In this document: positions 12,701 to 22,605 of the stretch, piece after piece | How positions within the stretch are numbered: the first letter of the stretch is position 1 | Layout of the letters: each line of letters opens with the position of its first letter | From: Dromaius novaehollandiae | Lineage: Eukaryota; Chordata; Aves; Casuariiformes; Dromaiidae | Length of the DNA stretch: 64,000 nucleotides | Direction: 5' to 3' | Assembly: GCF_036370855.1 (NCBI RefSeq) | Contig: NC_088105.1 | Span: 11,723,619-11,787,618 of the forward strand | Translations under genes and position numbers: made by a program | The notes under the pieces: model-generated | Seen by the model: the letters and a program-made list of their open reading frames with translations, nothing else | The model's database searches: none | Told to the model about the DNA's origin: nothing

Positions 12701-15065
12701 CAGAAAGTTTGCGGAGAGTCTTAGGAACCTACTGAACCCAGGGCAAGAAACTTTCTGGAGATCAAAGTAAGGACCACAAGTGATTAGATTCTCAGTTTGC
12801 TATGAGAAGAGAGAATCCATGGTCAGCTGCTCTTCTTATCATGGGTGACCAAATTATGCTAAAAAGACATCATCATAAAAGACATAAGATAGGTTTTTAC
12901 ATGCATGTCCTGAGGATGTTGTGAAGCTAGCAGAGGAGATAGGAAAGATCTACTAATTGTTAGACTGGCAAGTACTTATGTCAAAGCTTTCATTGCAATT
13001 TATTTCTTTTATATCTGCTGAGGCTTTGTTCAGTACTGACCATGTAAAGGCAGCTCAAACATGCTCTGTGTTGCTAGTGTATCTTGTACTTTGCTATGTG
13101 TCTTTTTTTTTTTAATTTTAATTTTTATTTTTGAAATAACCAAACACTGGGGACTTAAGTGCAGTGCAAAACTTTGAAGACATGAGGTTTATTTGCAGGA
13201 CAGAGATGTGTTTCCACATCCTGTCTCATGGTTTCCTGAACAAAGACTTTAAATAATAATAAAAGAAAAGTGCTAATGCTATACTGGGAAGGGGAGAAGT
13301 ATAATGTATTCTTAAAATGTTTATATGTCAGCAAAATGCCTGCAAACCATTCAATAGATTAATCCTGTAGCTAGCCTAAAAGGAATGGATTTCTAGCCAT
13401 AACTGAGATTGGGAAAAATTGATTTCCATGTTCTTGTTGACTGAATAAGATAAAAACAACTGCCTTGGCAGTCATTACCTGGCCAAGAATTCAGATTTCT
13501 GCTGCCTAATTGCAGAGTCAGGTTGAATACTAGGACCAGCCCAGGCCAGCCCAAGGCCCAATAGAAAAGGGGCTTTTCAGGAATCAAATCTTAAAACTTT
13601 CTCCTGCTGGAAATGGGACTTGTATAAGGGCACAGCTGCTAAAATACCTGGTGGCTTTGTACGGATGTCTGGCTGGATGCTCTGGTCTTTCATCCAGAGC
13701 TATCAAGGCACTTTTGATAATTAAAAAGGTGAGCACGGGGAAAGGATCTAGGGCTGATCTTTCTAGAGCGGAGAGCTGCTCTGGCTGCTGCTAGACATAA
13801 TGCATGTCTTGCCACCAGGAGTCTGACTATTAATGTCAGCTCTTGAACAACACCTCAAACTCCTTTGGGATAACTGCTGCTCTTTGGCTCTCAGTGGTCT
13901 GTCACAGTTGGGTTTGGAAGAGGCTGGTCAGTGTTACCAGTGAAAGCTCTAGAGCTTATGCCACCCAGTTGACTTCTCTGAAATTGTTTTCTCTGGCTCT
14001 AGATATACAAACTTCATTTCAAAAGGCACTTCAAACAATACTTAATTTAAAATGCACTCAACTACCTTTTCAGGAGGGATCTCTGTTAGTTTCACTCTGT
14101 TAAGCAGCTCGTAGCAGGGGGAATAATACACTCACGCCATATTTTGGGTTGGAAATGCTTGTTGCTTTTCCCGCCTCTGACAAAAGATGATAGAAAAGAT
14201 GGGGAAAAGCGCCGTTTCCCTGGATGAGGACGTGAGCTGACATCAGCAGACAGGTCAGCCATGACAGCTCTTTTTCTCCAGACCCAGCTTTGTTCCTCAA
14301 GCCTGAGGACTAGCCAGCTGCTCTAGCCTGGTCTTGCTGAAGTTCAGCCAGGCTGGACAGGCTGCCTCCTCCTGGTGGGGTGCCATGTAGAAGAGCTGAC
14401 CTCAGGCTTTCGTGGAAAGCTCAGAGGAGCCTGGGGCAGGGAGGGGTGTGGGCATCCATGATGCCAGGATGGCTCCGGCTCAGAGAGATGTAGCTAGTAT
14501 GGTGATGTGATGAAACTGGTTCTCAGGAGAAGCACAGAGTCCCGTGGTGCAAGAAATAACACCTGGGAAATACTTTGCATCTTCTCTTTTGTTCAGTCAA
14601 ACTGAGTAATGAACAGGATCTTTTCAGTTAAGTCTAGCATCCAGTGTACCAACTTTGATCACTCAGGCTCCAAGCGTGACCAGGAGTAGGACTGTTCAGT
14701 TTGGCCTAATCCTCTTTTCACTTCTGTTTTGTATTGCGTACAGCTGCAATATTCTATAAATATCAGCCCAGCCTTCAAACGTTTGGGACTGAGAGAGACC
14801 TTTTAGGCTTCATTATTATACCACTTCAGGAGCCTTCCTTTCCACCCCGCTCCCTCCCAGCTGGCTCCCCTAGGAGCTTTCCCATGCAGGGACATAAGTA
14901 ACACAAACAGCCTGAGGTCTGGCAAATCCAAGCAAATTTCTCTTAGATCTCCAGTCTCTTGTGTTGTGGATTAGGCCCATGTGAAATAGTAAACCCTTGT
15001 CCTCCAGTTCCTCAGGCAAACTGGGAATTGTGGCAGTTTTTGACTGACTGCAAACAGATCACTTG
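12701..15065. other. Mostly AT-rich non-coding stretch
   Basis: The part from 12,860 to 13,380 is AT-rich, with T- and A-runs near 13,105-13,135 and an AAATAATAATAAAAG patch near 13,250. The part from 14,100 to 14,260 has GGAATAATACACTCACGCC and a run of GC/AT-alternating unique sequence that could be regulatory. A donor-like AAG|GTGAGC is at 13,728 after a 50-codon open stretch, but the acceptor before it is poor. I call no gene. Confidence 0.4.
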
Positions 15066-15069
15066 ATAA

Positions 15070-15235
15070 CTTTCTGTTTTATTGACATAACTCTAAAAAT
15101 ACACTGCAAAGTGTAAATAATAAATGTGTAGTATCTGCACTGGAGCAAGTAAACACTGCCTGATGTTGTCTGATATTTCATTGGCAAGGTGTCCTCCGTG
15201 ATGCTCCAGCAGAATAATTTTCCAAATGAGTGGGT
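15070..15235. promoter_or_regulatory. AT-rich candidate regulatory island
   Basis: The segment contains TTTTATTGACATAA, GTGTAAATAATAAATG and AGTAAACA (forkhead-like), followed by ATTTCATTGG. It has low CpG and no repeat signature, and it abuts the CpG-rich patch at 15,236. An AT-rich motif cluster beside a CpG-rich patch is a common layout for conserved regulatory elements. I infer this and did not demonstrate it. Confidence 0.28.
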
Positions 15236-15430
15236 TGCGTGACAGGTGGATATGCCGAGCTAATGCAGCCGCGCACAGAGCCGCTGTCACGGTGCCGGGA
15301 GAGGAGGTGCGTGGGGCACGCGCTGCTCTCTGCTGGAGATGGCAGCCCGTGGACCACCGTGGGCACCCGCCTGCTGGCGCTCAGCAGCACTGCAGGGAGG
15401 TGTGAGAAAGTGCCCGGCAAGCTCGGCTTG
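15236..15430. promoter_or_regulatory. Small CpG-rich patch
   Basis: About 16 CpG dinucleotides fall in roughly 195 bp (for example GCCGCGCAC and GGCACGCGCTG), in a window where CpG is otherwise scarce. It is shorter than a classical CpG island and has no convincing first exon. It could be a minor or lncRNA promoter, an unmethylated enhancer, or simply a GC-rich relic. Confidence 0.45.
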
Positions 15431-18400
15431 GGCTTCCTGACATGAGTGTGTTGCTAAAAGCTTTCTTCCTGTGTGGTGGGGATATATCCACTTCTGATGC
15501 TGAATGACACACTGATTAATAATTCATGCTGGCAGTATTGACTGTTGGGAGCTAATCTGAGAACGCCTCAGTGAAAGCCGTTAGTATGCTTGTCCTGAGT
15601 GAAGAATCTGTCTGTTTGCATGATCCTAGTACCTGGGCAATAAAGACAGTCCTCCCAGCAAGGTGGGTGCTGGTGTATAGCCAAATCCTTTCCAGGCATA
15701 AACTGGCAGTTTTTACCAATTGAGATCTGTGCTCCTCATTACCCAGCGTTCTTCCTTTCTCCTGCTTTCTCAGGTGTCTTGGGGTGGCTGGAAAGCTGGA
15801 TTGATAAAGACCAGCTTTTATCATAGTCCGTAACTCGCAGCTGGACTGTCGTGCCAGCCATCCCAGAGATGCTGGGGTTTCCAGCCCTCCTGTCACAGAA
15901 TGGCCTCTGGAATTGACTGCTGGGTTGACTGATCCTATGCAGTTGCCATTCTGGCATATTGTTGTGTGTAGGCACAGCCTGCAGTCTTCACAGGGACACT
16001 GTGAAGTAGGAAAGCAGAGCCAGCCTGAACTTGGCTGGCCGATCTACAGAAGGTCCAGGAGGGGCCTTGATAACTTGGGTAGCAATGCAACATCAGTGGA
16101 GTCGCATCACTGAAGTCCTAGTTTGCATAAATATGGATTTTAGAGACATGCCTGACTTTGAATGCTGCTGTGACCCTAGGTGGAAGGTGTCATTCCTGTG
16201 CTGTATGTTGTGACTTGCCAGCAGAGGTCCTCCATCCTTGGCTATTTGGAGATACCAGAAAGTCTCTGGAGTTTTATTGGGGACTGAGCAACCTAAGGTT
16301 GTACAATGACAGCTGGGGCACCTGTATTCATGAGTGGCAGATAGAGGAGAACAGTGGGAAGTGTCCAGGAGTCCTTGGGAAACTACTTTTAGATAAAGCA
16401 GTTGCATAGCCCATGCCTCAAGGTCTGCCTTTCCCCTCTCCTTGTCCTGGTGCACAGTGTTACATTGCACTGACTTCTCCAAATAAGACATAAAACCGAG
16501 CTGATGGGCTTCTACAGGCATTCGACCCTGCAGCACTGTTAACAAGAGCAGGGATGTTAACCTTGGATCCCTGCCCAAATTGAAATGGATGTAATCTCTA
16601 AATGGCTAATACCAAAATGAAATCCACTTACAAGGGAATGTTTGTTTCTCTCTGTCCTGCAGTGTTGATGTGTTGAGCACAGAAGGGACAGCAAATTGCG
16701 AGTGGATAAATTTTGTGTGTCAGATGTGGTAGGAAACAAACCAAACCTGTGTCTTTCTCCTTTCTGAATGGATATTGTTCTGTCTCCAAGAAGGTTTGGC
16801 AGAAATCAGCTGGAATCGTGCAAAAAACAGAGCAGATCAGATCCTGATTGAACTCTCTGATTTCATGGACTCTGGTTTAGTTCTGAGCTGTGCTGTCCAT
16901 CATGGGAATACCTTATGGGCTGCACTTCCTGAGATATAGTGTGGATGCCATAATCCCTGGGCCAGGGTTGTGCTGTCATCCAGTGATGGAGAGTGCATCA
17001 GGCTGGAGTAAGACTCAAGGGCACTTGGCTCAGAGATAGTTTTGCTCTATCTACCCCAGCCTGGGGGAAAGTAGCGGGGTTCCTGGGGGCTGTGGTTAAA
17101 CGGAGCACTGGAGAATATCCACCAAAACTAGTCTGGATTGCAAAAACTAGTGATTTACAGAAAACAAATGGCATACCTGCTTAAGCTGCCCTTTCTGCTC
17201 TTCTGGAAAGTCAGGAAGAATTTGAGTCATGGTGGCTACTTGTGCAGCTGAACACCTACCCCTGGCCTCTGCAGTGATGCTGTGGCCTGCCCAGAGCAGA
17301 AGTGAGCTAGTAAAGGCTGTCCACCAGGAACGTGGGGCAGGGCAGTGCCTTGTGCCACTGATGGGCTTTGCTGTCTGCTGGTGCACCAGGGGCCACTTGC
17401 TCTGGAGGAGCAGGAGGTAAGTGGTGGCAGAGTTTGGAGATGCAGAACAGTGCTTTGGCATGGCTTGATGGTTGGGTAATATAGTCTCTGCTTGCATGAG
17501 ACATTTATGTGTGGACCTGTAGCCCTGTGAAAAGGAACTGAAGGAGGATGGGGGCTGAACTGGACCCCCCTGGGGATGCCATGGTAGATGTTAGCCACTG
17601 GGTTGCTGGAGGATCACAGATGGGTGACAGAGCCACAAGTGTCCTTTCAACGGCTGGTGAGGGCGAGAGCAGGATGAGCAGGCTGAGCAGTCACTGTGGA
17701 GGGCACTACACAGTGAGCTTGGGAGATGAGGTCTCACTTCTGTGTTTGCACTCAGATCTCAGTAGGTCCGGAAGACTTCACACTGAGAGGCAGAAGTCGG
17801 GACAACAGGCATTTCCACGCCTCAGTGCAGGACGCATAGACTGGTGAAATACAGCACTGTGAAGCCTATGTATATATATGTAATATGATGGGATAGTCCG
17901 GGTTGCCAAAACAGTAGCACTAGACGCCGGGCTGAGAGGGCTGCCAGTGTGCTTGAAGCTGGGAGATATGCTATAGCAATGCATGATTTTGCTGGACTTG
18001 GCAGTCCAGCAGGGCCAGACCAAGGCTTGGGAAGATGCTTGCAACTTCAGCTTCTCCAGTCACTTTCTCTGGCTAATGCAAACGTTGCTTTGGAGATGCT
18101 GAGAGGGTTTCCCCCCGCCCCCCTCGCCCTTAAAAAGAGCATATGTTCTCACTACTAACAAGCAGGTTTGTGAAGAGTCTATTTTTAAGATGATTATAGG
18201 GTATCAGTAGCTGTTCCAGTGTCAACTGTCGGTTTTGTTTCCTTGTCGGCAGTAAACTGTTGGCAGGTTTGTGCACCAGAGGTTTACTCCTTCCCAGCAG
18301 TAATTGCACAGCACAGAAATTATCACTTGCTCTGTGCCTGCCTCTGCTGGTTTCTCCCTCTGAGCCTGCTGTTCGCAGGCAGCTCCTCCACACTCTTTCT

Positions 18401-20035
18401 ACCCCATGAGGAGCCACATCATGGTGTCTCCTGCTGGCAAAAGGCAAGGCCAGGATCGTTCTGAACAGCATAGGGATGAGAGGAAATGTGACATTATAAT
18501 ATCTGTATATTTTATATTGGTATGTCCCACCTTATTACACAGAGAAGTAGCCCAGAACCTAGTTCCTCTTCAAGTAAGCCAAACACAGAGATTGGTTTTT
18601 GCAGGCAGCTTTCTCCTTGTGTGTTATATAAAATCCTACCTATAGCTCCAGCTGGGTTCTTCAGGGTGGTGAGCATGGGTGACCTGGTGGCGGGGTCTCT
18701 GGAGAGCTGGTGTCAGCTTGCACATGATATCTGGCAAATTGCTCAGTCTTTCTGCATCTTGGATCCCCATTTGACTGGCAGGGAGAGCAGCATGGCCAAT
18801 CTCCATAGGGTGTTTTTCCACATGGCCACTGAGAATTTGAAGTCCTCTGATCCTTTTGTGAAAGAGGATGTGAAGTCCCTCTGCTACAGCAAAAGCTGCA
18901 TTTGCTACAGGGCACTGGAGCGTTAACTCACGCCACCCCTTTCATCTTGCTATCACATTGCTAAACGAGAGACGACTTATGGAGTAGGAAGCAAATAGGA
19001 TCCTTTATTGAGAATTAGGGAAATCACAGTATAAATGGCTGCATCGTTTTATTTTTTAAGGGTCTTAATGAACCTATGATGACTGCGCATCTGTACACAA
19101 AGAGGTGGCAAGGGAGCACAGTGTGAAGTGTCAGCTGACGGGAGAAGGGCTCAGAAAGAGGAGGCCCTTTCCTTCCCCACAGGGCAAGTCCAGTAGGAAG
19201 AGACCACTCGGGATATACTTGCTCCTTTTCCCTTGATATGCAGGGTGGCTGGCATCATGATGACTTCTGGGCATAAAGTCTGCTCTCTGTCCTTCAGTGC
19301 AAGTCCTTGGCACACCTCTGCGTTCAAACCCTGCCTTCTCCCTCTCTCCCCCGCACTGAAAGTTTTCAAGTGCCATTGAACCCATTGGAGAGAAACAATT
19401 GTTGTGTTTCCCAGGCTGACACCTCCTGCTGAGCAGCCTTCCCTGCAGGAACGGCAGTCCTCTCGCGTTACTCTGGGGACACGATGCCTCGGTGCTGATG
19501 GGACCAGACAGGATCCGTCACTGTGCTGATGTGTCTCCTCCACAAAAAATCCTAAATGACACCAGTGTCTGAGAGACAAGGAACAAAGAACAAACAAACA
19601 AACAAAAATATCTGTTCCATTTGCTCCCCTCTGGTCATCTCTGTCATCCAAATCTGGAGTGGGACTGTGGGTTTCATTTGTGGTGGAAGGCTTGGGTTTG
19701 GGGGGGTTCTGCTGGGGATATGAAGTGGGTTAGCCCTTTCCACAGAAGACCAAGGAGCCCTGCAGGCCAGTGTGCTGCTTCTGCTGGACTGTTTTCATGG
19801 ACTGATCTGTCTTTAGCTCACTTCTAGAGTATGGGATCCTCTGACTGTACCACAACCAGTTCCTCGCAGCAGGCCAAAGAGGGGAGCAGGTAGTGCTTAT
19901 GGGGTAGTTTTCAGCATTTTTCCTGCTATAATATAGGGCCATAGAAGAAGAGGCCTCAAAAGGACTTTGCCAATGTCGAGTGAGCCTGTCTCCCTGCCCC
20001 AAGGCATGATCAACTCTAAGTTGTTTCTGGCATAA
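15431..20035. other. Non-coding stretch, nothing recognised
   Basis: A good acceptor-like site (CTCTCTGTCCTGCAG) ends near 16,663 with no strong donor after it. A strong donor-like site GAG|GTAAGT is at 17,417 without a good acceptor before it. A TATATATATG patch lies near 17,870 and a short CAAA repeat near 19,588-19,605. No gene or repeat family was recognised. Confidence 0.45.
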
Positions 20036-20415
20036 TCTCTTTTTAAAGACCCTCAGGGAGAGAGGTTGTTCAACCCCTTCCAGGGCTTCTGGAAAAAACA
20101 AAATAAAACAAAACATAAGCATGAAAAGAGTGGGTTTTTTTGTCTTTCTTCCTGACATCTGACCTAAATCTTCCTTGCTTCAATTTTAAGCCTGTTGTTT
20201 GTGTTCTCTGTGGTGGACATGGCTGAACAAACCATTCCCTTTCTGTTTGTAGCAATCTTTGACCTGTTTGCAGGCTGCTGTGGTGTCTTGCCTCGCTGCT
20301 GTTCTTGGCTCAGTGAGGACCAACTGGGGTGGCTGTGTTCCTGGGCAACACGTGTGGATGGATGTGTCACCTCTGGACTCATTCTTTCCAAATGGTCCAT
20401 TTCTGTTTGAAAACA
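20036..20415 (-). repeat. CR1 LINE 3'-region fragment (reverse)
   Basis: Read on the + strand, the order of phrases matches the complement of a CR1 3' region: a GGTTGTTCAACCCCTTCCAG segment, CTGACATCTGACCTAAATCT, TTGCTTCAATTTTAAGCC, GTGGACATGGCTGAACAA, CTTTCTGTTTGTAGCAATCT, then CTCTGGACTCATTCTTTCCA. CR1 is the dominant LINE of birds, crocodilians and turtles. The sense strand is minus. The copy is well diverged, lacks an obvious terminal short repeat, and open frames through it are degraded. It is an old 5'-truncated insertion. The end coordinates are approximate. Confidence 0.82.
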
Positions 20416-20791
20416 GAACATTGGCCTTCTGATGAAAATCAGCCCTTTACGGTGAAAACCTGGGATACTCTTGCTTGAACAAGACATATGTGGAACTTAG
20501 CCCTGTTGAGGATGCTGGCAATAAACCTTCAAGGCACTGTGGCCAGTAGCTCTTGAGAACAGCTTGTCTGGTTCAACCGGGTAAGGAGATTTCTCCCAGA
20601 TGTGCCTTCTGGTTTTAAACTGGATGAAGGAGATTTGCCATCTCTTTTCTTAAACAGCTGCTATCTTCTAGCTTCAGAAGTGAAGGCATTTTAAAGGTGG
20701 GTGGATTAACGCTTGTAAAACAGTCTTGGCTGTTCAGCTTCACGGGATTTAAGACTGATGTACTGTTTTATTTTCATCCTTAATCTCATAG

Positions 20792-20847
20792 GAAAATCCT
20801 CTTTACCTGGAGGCCATTTCACACTTTGAACAACTCCCATCAGGTAG
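20792..20847 (+). CDS. Candidate internal coding exon, protein not recognised
   Basis: A good acceptor (ATTTTCATCCTTAATCTCATAG) ends at 20,791 and is preceded in frame by a stop. The exon opens in phase 0 and encodes ENPLYLEAISHFEQLPSG plus two bases. The donor is either CAG|GTAGGT at 20,844 or TAG|GTGAAT at 20,848. I chose the second because its leftover AG joins the C at 20,938 to make a serine codon and keeps the next exon in frame across a 90-bp intron. The composition (Glu, His, Phe, Leu, Pro) is protein-like. I do not recognise the family. Chance is possible because the exon is short. Confidence 0.4.
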
Positions 20848-20937
20848 GTGAATTGTTGGCTTGACTCTCCTTCCACTTAAGTTGTGCCAGTTGTGAGTTG
20901 TGTGTTCTGTAACAGCCTCTCCTTGTGTGTGTGGCAG
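20848..20937 (+). other. Candidate 90-bp intron
   Basis: The segment starts GTGAAT, contains in-frame stops, and ends CCTCTCCTTGTGTGTGTGGCAG. Ninety bases is near the lower limit for vertebrate introns but realistic. An alternative acceptor at 20,915 (CTGTAACAG) used with the donor at 20,844 would also keep frame, but its intron of 72 bp is shorter and its pyrimidine tract poorer. Confidence 0.35.
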
Positions 20938-21217
20938 CAACAATTTGAGACAAGCCAGAATTGTTGTTTCAAGTGGCAGCACTTCCAAGTATGGTGGTGG
21001 TACCTTTTTTGGGGAGAGTGGAGGAGAAGAGGCCAAGGCAAACCAAAGGTCATTGCTGCATGAAATTGCAGCGTATCTAACTGAGGTAGAGGAGGCTGCC
21101 AAGAACAGGCCAGTCAGTCTAGAAACATACAAACTACTTAAGGATATGCAGACTAAAACCTTTCCAGATAGTCTTCCTGGCCCTGTTGGCCATCTGCAGG
21201 CGAGTGATTCTCTGTAG
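20938..21217 (+). CDS. Candidate coding exon, terminal or GC-donor internal; protein not recognised
   Basis: This is the most protein-like open segment in the window. It has a Gly/Ser-rich start (STSKYGGGTFFGESGG), then a charged, probably helical stretch (LLHEIAAYLTEVEEAAKNRP), then SLETYKLLKDMQTKTFPDSL and a Pro/Gly turn before GHLQ. Two endings are possible. One is a terminal exon with TAG at 21,215-21,217 and AATAAA at 21,387-21,392. The other is a non-canonical GC donor, CTGCAG|GCGAGT, after 21,199, which ends the exon in phase 0. The 20,792 exon joins it in frame. The family is unknown to me. A decayed gene fragment is the main alternative. The antisense strand is also open, as often happens opposite coding sequence. 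Confidence 0.45.
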
Positions 21218-21386
21218 ACCTCACAGAAAGGTTGCAAAGACCTGGCTGAGCAAAACAAAACATATGCTTTCATCAGCCTGAGAAAATAAGACCCTCCAGT
21301 TTTTTAAAAATGCTTCAGACTGAGCAGCTGAAGGCTTGGAAAAGAGCCCTAAAAATAAGTAACCTGTAGCTTTATCTAATTACACA

Positions 21387-21392
21387 AATAAA
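21387..21392 (+). terminator. Candidate polyadenylation signal
   Basis: AATAAA lies 170 bp after the TAG that ends the open frame at 21,217. G/T-rich sequence (GGGTCTGGATGAATGGCTGG) follows within 15-35 bp, as expected for a cleavage site. The hexamer is common by chance in AT-rich DNA, so its value depends on the upstream exon being real. Confidence 0.25.
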
Positions 21393-21599
21393 TGCCTTTC
21401 TAAGGGTCTGGATGAATGGCTGGGCCATGGCTTGCCTTTTACTGGGAGATGAACCAGGCTGGAAAATTAGGATACCAGTGTGATGACAGGACAGCTTGCA
21501 ATGAAAGCAGTGGGTCTTTTCCCTGGTCAGCCCCATTTAAGAAAGAAATATGTTCACAGGCATCAAGTCTCCTGCCTGCTGCAGGGACTGCTCACTGGT

Positions 21600-22140
21600 G
21601 ATGACACCTCGAATATGTTTTAATAACCAGTGGCTGTTAATAAGTGCTAGCTACTCCACCAGTTTAGATGCATCTCTTTAAATTTAAACAGGATTAGATA
21701 AGGTAGAGAGATTATTAAATACCCAAATGAACATTAAGCAGATATATTGGAGGCTTAACAACTCTGCAGCAGATTGTTAAATTGCTCTAAATATTTCCTT
21801 ACTAGTCTGGGGGTATTTAATTAAAACAACCCCTCTAGTCCTCTGTAATGTGCCTAGCAGGCCTGCAAGCCCTGTGCAGGGTGGGACCCTAATTGGCAGC
21901 GTTACCATTAGGCTGAGCTGTGCTTGAGGACAATTAAAAAACAACAGCCCCCCCTCCCCACCCCACCCCAATAAACCACCCCAAGCCCCTCTAATTAGTG
22001 TGAGAAATGACGACAAAACAACTCCGAGTGTCTCCAGTGACAGGTGCACAAATAACAAGGCTGATGAAAGATTTTGCAATGAAGATTGTGCTATGAAGAT
22101 TAATGGGATATTTTCATAAACTGATGTAAGATTGCCTGTA
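21600..22140. promoter_or_regulatory. Strong candidate conserved regulatory island
   Basis: About 540 bp carry many TAAT/ATTA cores: TTTAATAACC near 21,620, GTTAATAAG near 21,637, GATTATTAAAT near 21,710, TATTTAATTAAAAC near 21,815, CCTAATTGG near 21,890, CTCTAATTAGTG near 21,990 and GATTAATGG near 22,097. A C-rich quadruplex-type motif sits inside. No transposon signature is visible. Dense homeodomain-type cores in unique sequence are typical of vertebrate developmental enhancers. The enhancer role is inferred. Confidence 0.42.
21948..21982 (-). other. G-quadruplex / i-motif sequence
   Basis: Four C-runs of at least four (7, 4, 4 and 4 bases) are separated by single bases between 21,948 and 21,969. 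A further CCCC lies at 21,979-21,982. The minus strand therefore has tightly spaced G-runs with one-base loops, a very stable quadruplex geometry. It lies within the TAAT-rich island. Any function is unknown. Confidence 0.6.
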
Positions 22141-22585
22141 ACCCAGTTGTCTCCACATTGCTCTATCTCCTGCTCACCAATCCTTCTGTATCCCTTATTT
22201 CTCAGATTTTTTTCTCCCCTTTTTTTTTCCTGGTCTCCATGGGGTTTCGCCCCCAGCACTGGTTTCAGGTTTCCTGTGTTTCCTAGCATTTTCCTTCTCT
22301 TCTGTAGGCTGGTATTGTCTGAATATTGGGTTTCTGCTCCATTTAAACTTCCTGGCTCTCAGGAAGTTCATGTGGGATGCCTGCGCGACTTTATTCCAAT
22401 GCAGGCTGTGTCTGCAGAGCGCAGTGTAGTGAATGACTGCAGATATTTCCAAGGTAGCTCAGCCCTGGTGCTGCTGCATTGCTCAAGAAGGACTGGGGCA
22501 TGCCAGATTTTCTTTCTAGCCTGATTTTTTGAAGGCGATGATGTTTAGACCATTGTGCCAGGGCAATTATTTACCTCTCCCCCTT

Positions 22586-22605
22586 CCCCCCCCCCCCCCC
22601 CCCCC
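22586..22605. repeat. Poly-C tract (20)
   Basis: Twenty consecutive C residues are preceded by CCCCCTT and followed by GTTTATTTATTT. It is simple sequence and the length may be unreliable in an assembly. Confidence 0.9.

Noticed and set aside
13580..13728. Possible exon ending AAG|GTGAGC in phase 0 that could precede the 20,792 exon
   Set aside because: The acceptor region is purine-rich and the peptide is unremarkable. A 7-kb link to the next exon on phase alone is too weak.
16664..16729. Short open segment after a strong acceptor (CTCTCTGTCCTGCAG)
   Set aside because: The only donor, GTG|GTAGGA, is weak and the segment is 22 codons. Not supportable.
19588..19605. CAAA tandem as a possible repeat element
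   Set aside because: Only about four units. Simple sequence of no further interest.
20803..21273. Open frame of 156 codons on the minus strand
   Set aside because: It is antisense to the better-supported + strand exon pair, crosses both its splice sites, and its peptide has no recognisable order. It is most likely a shadow of the coding-like strand.
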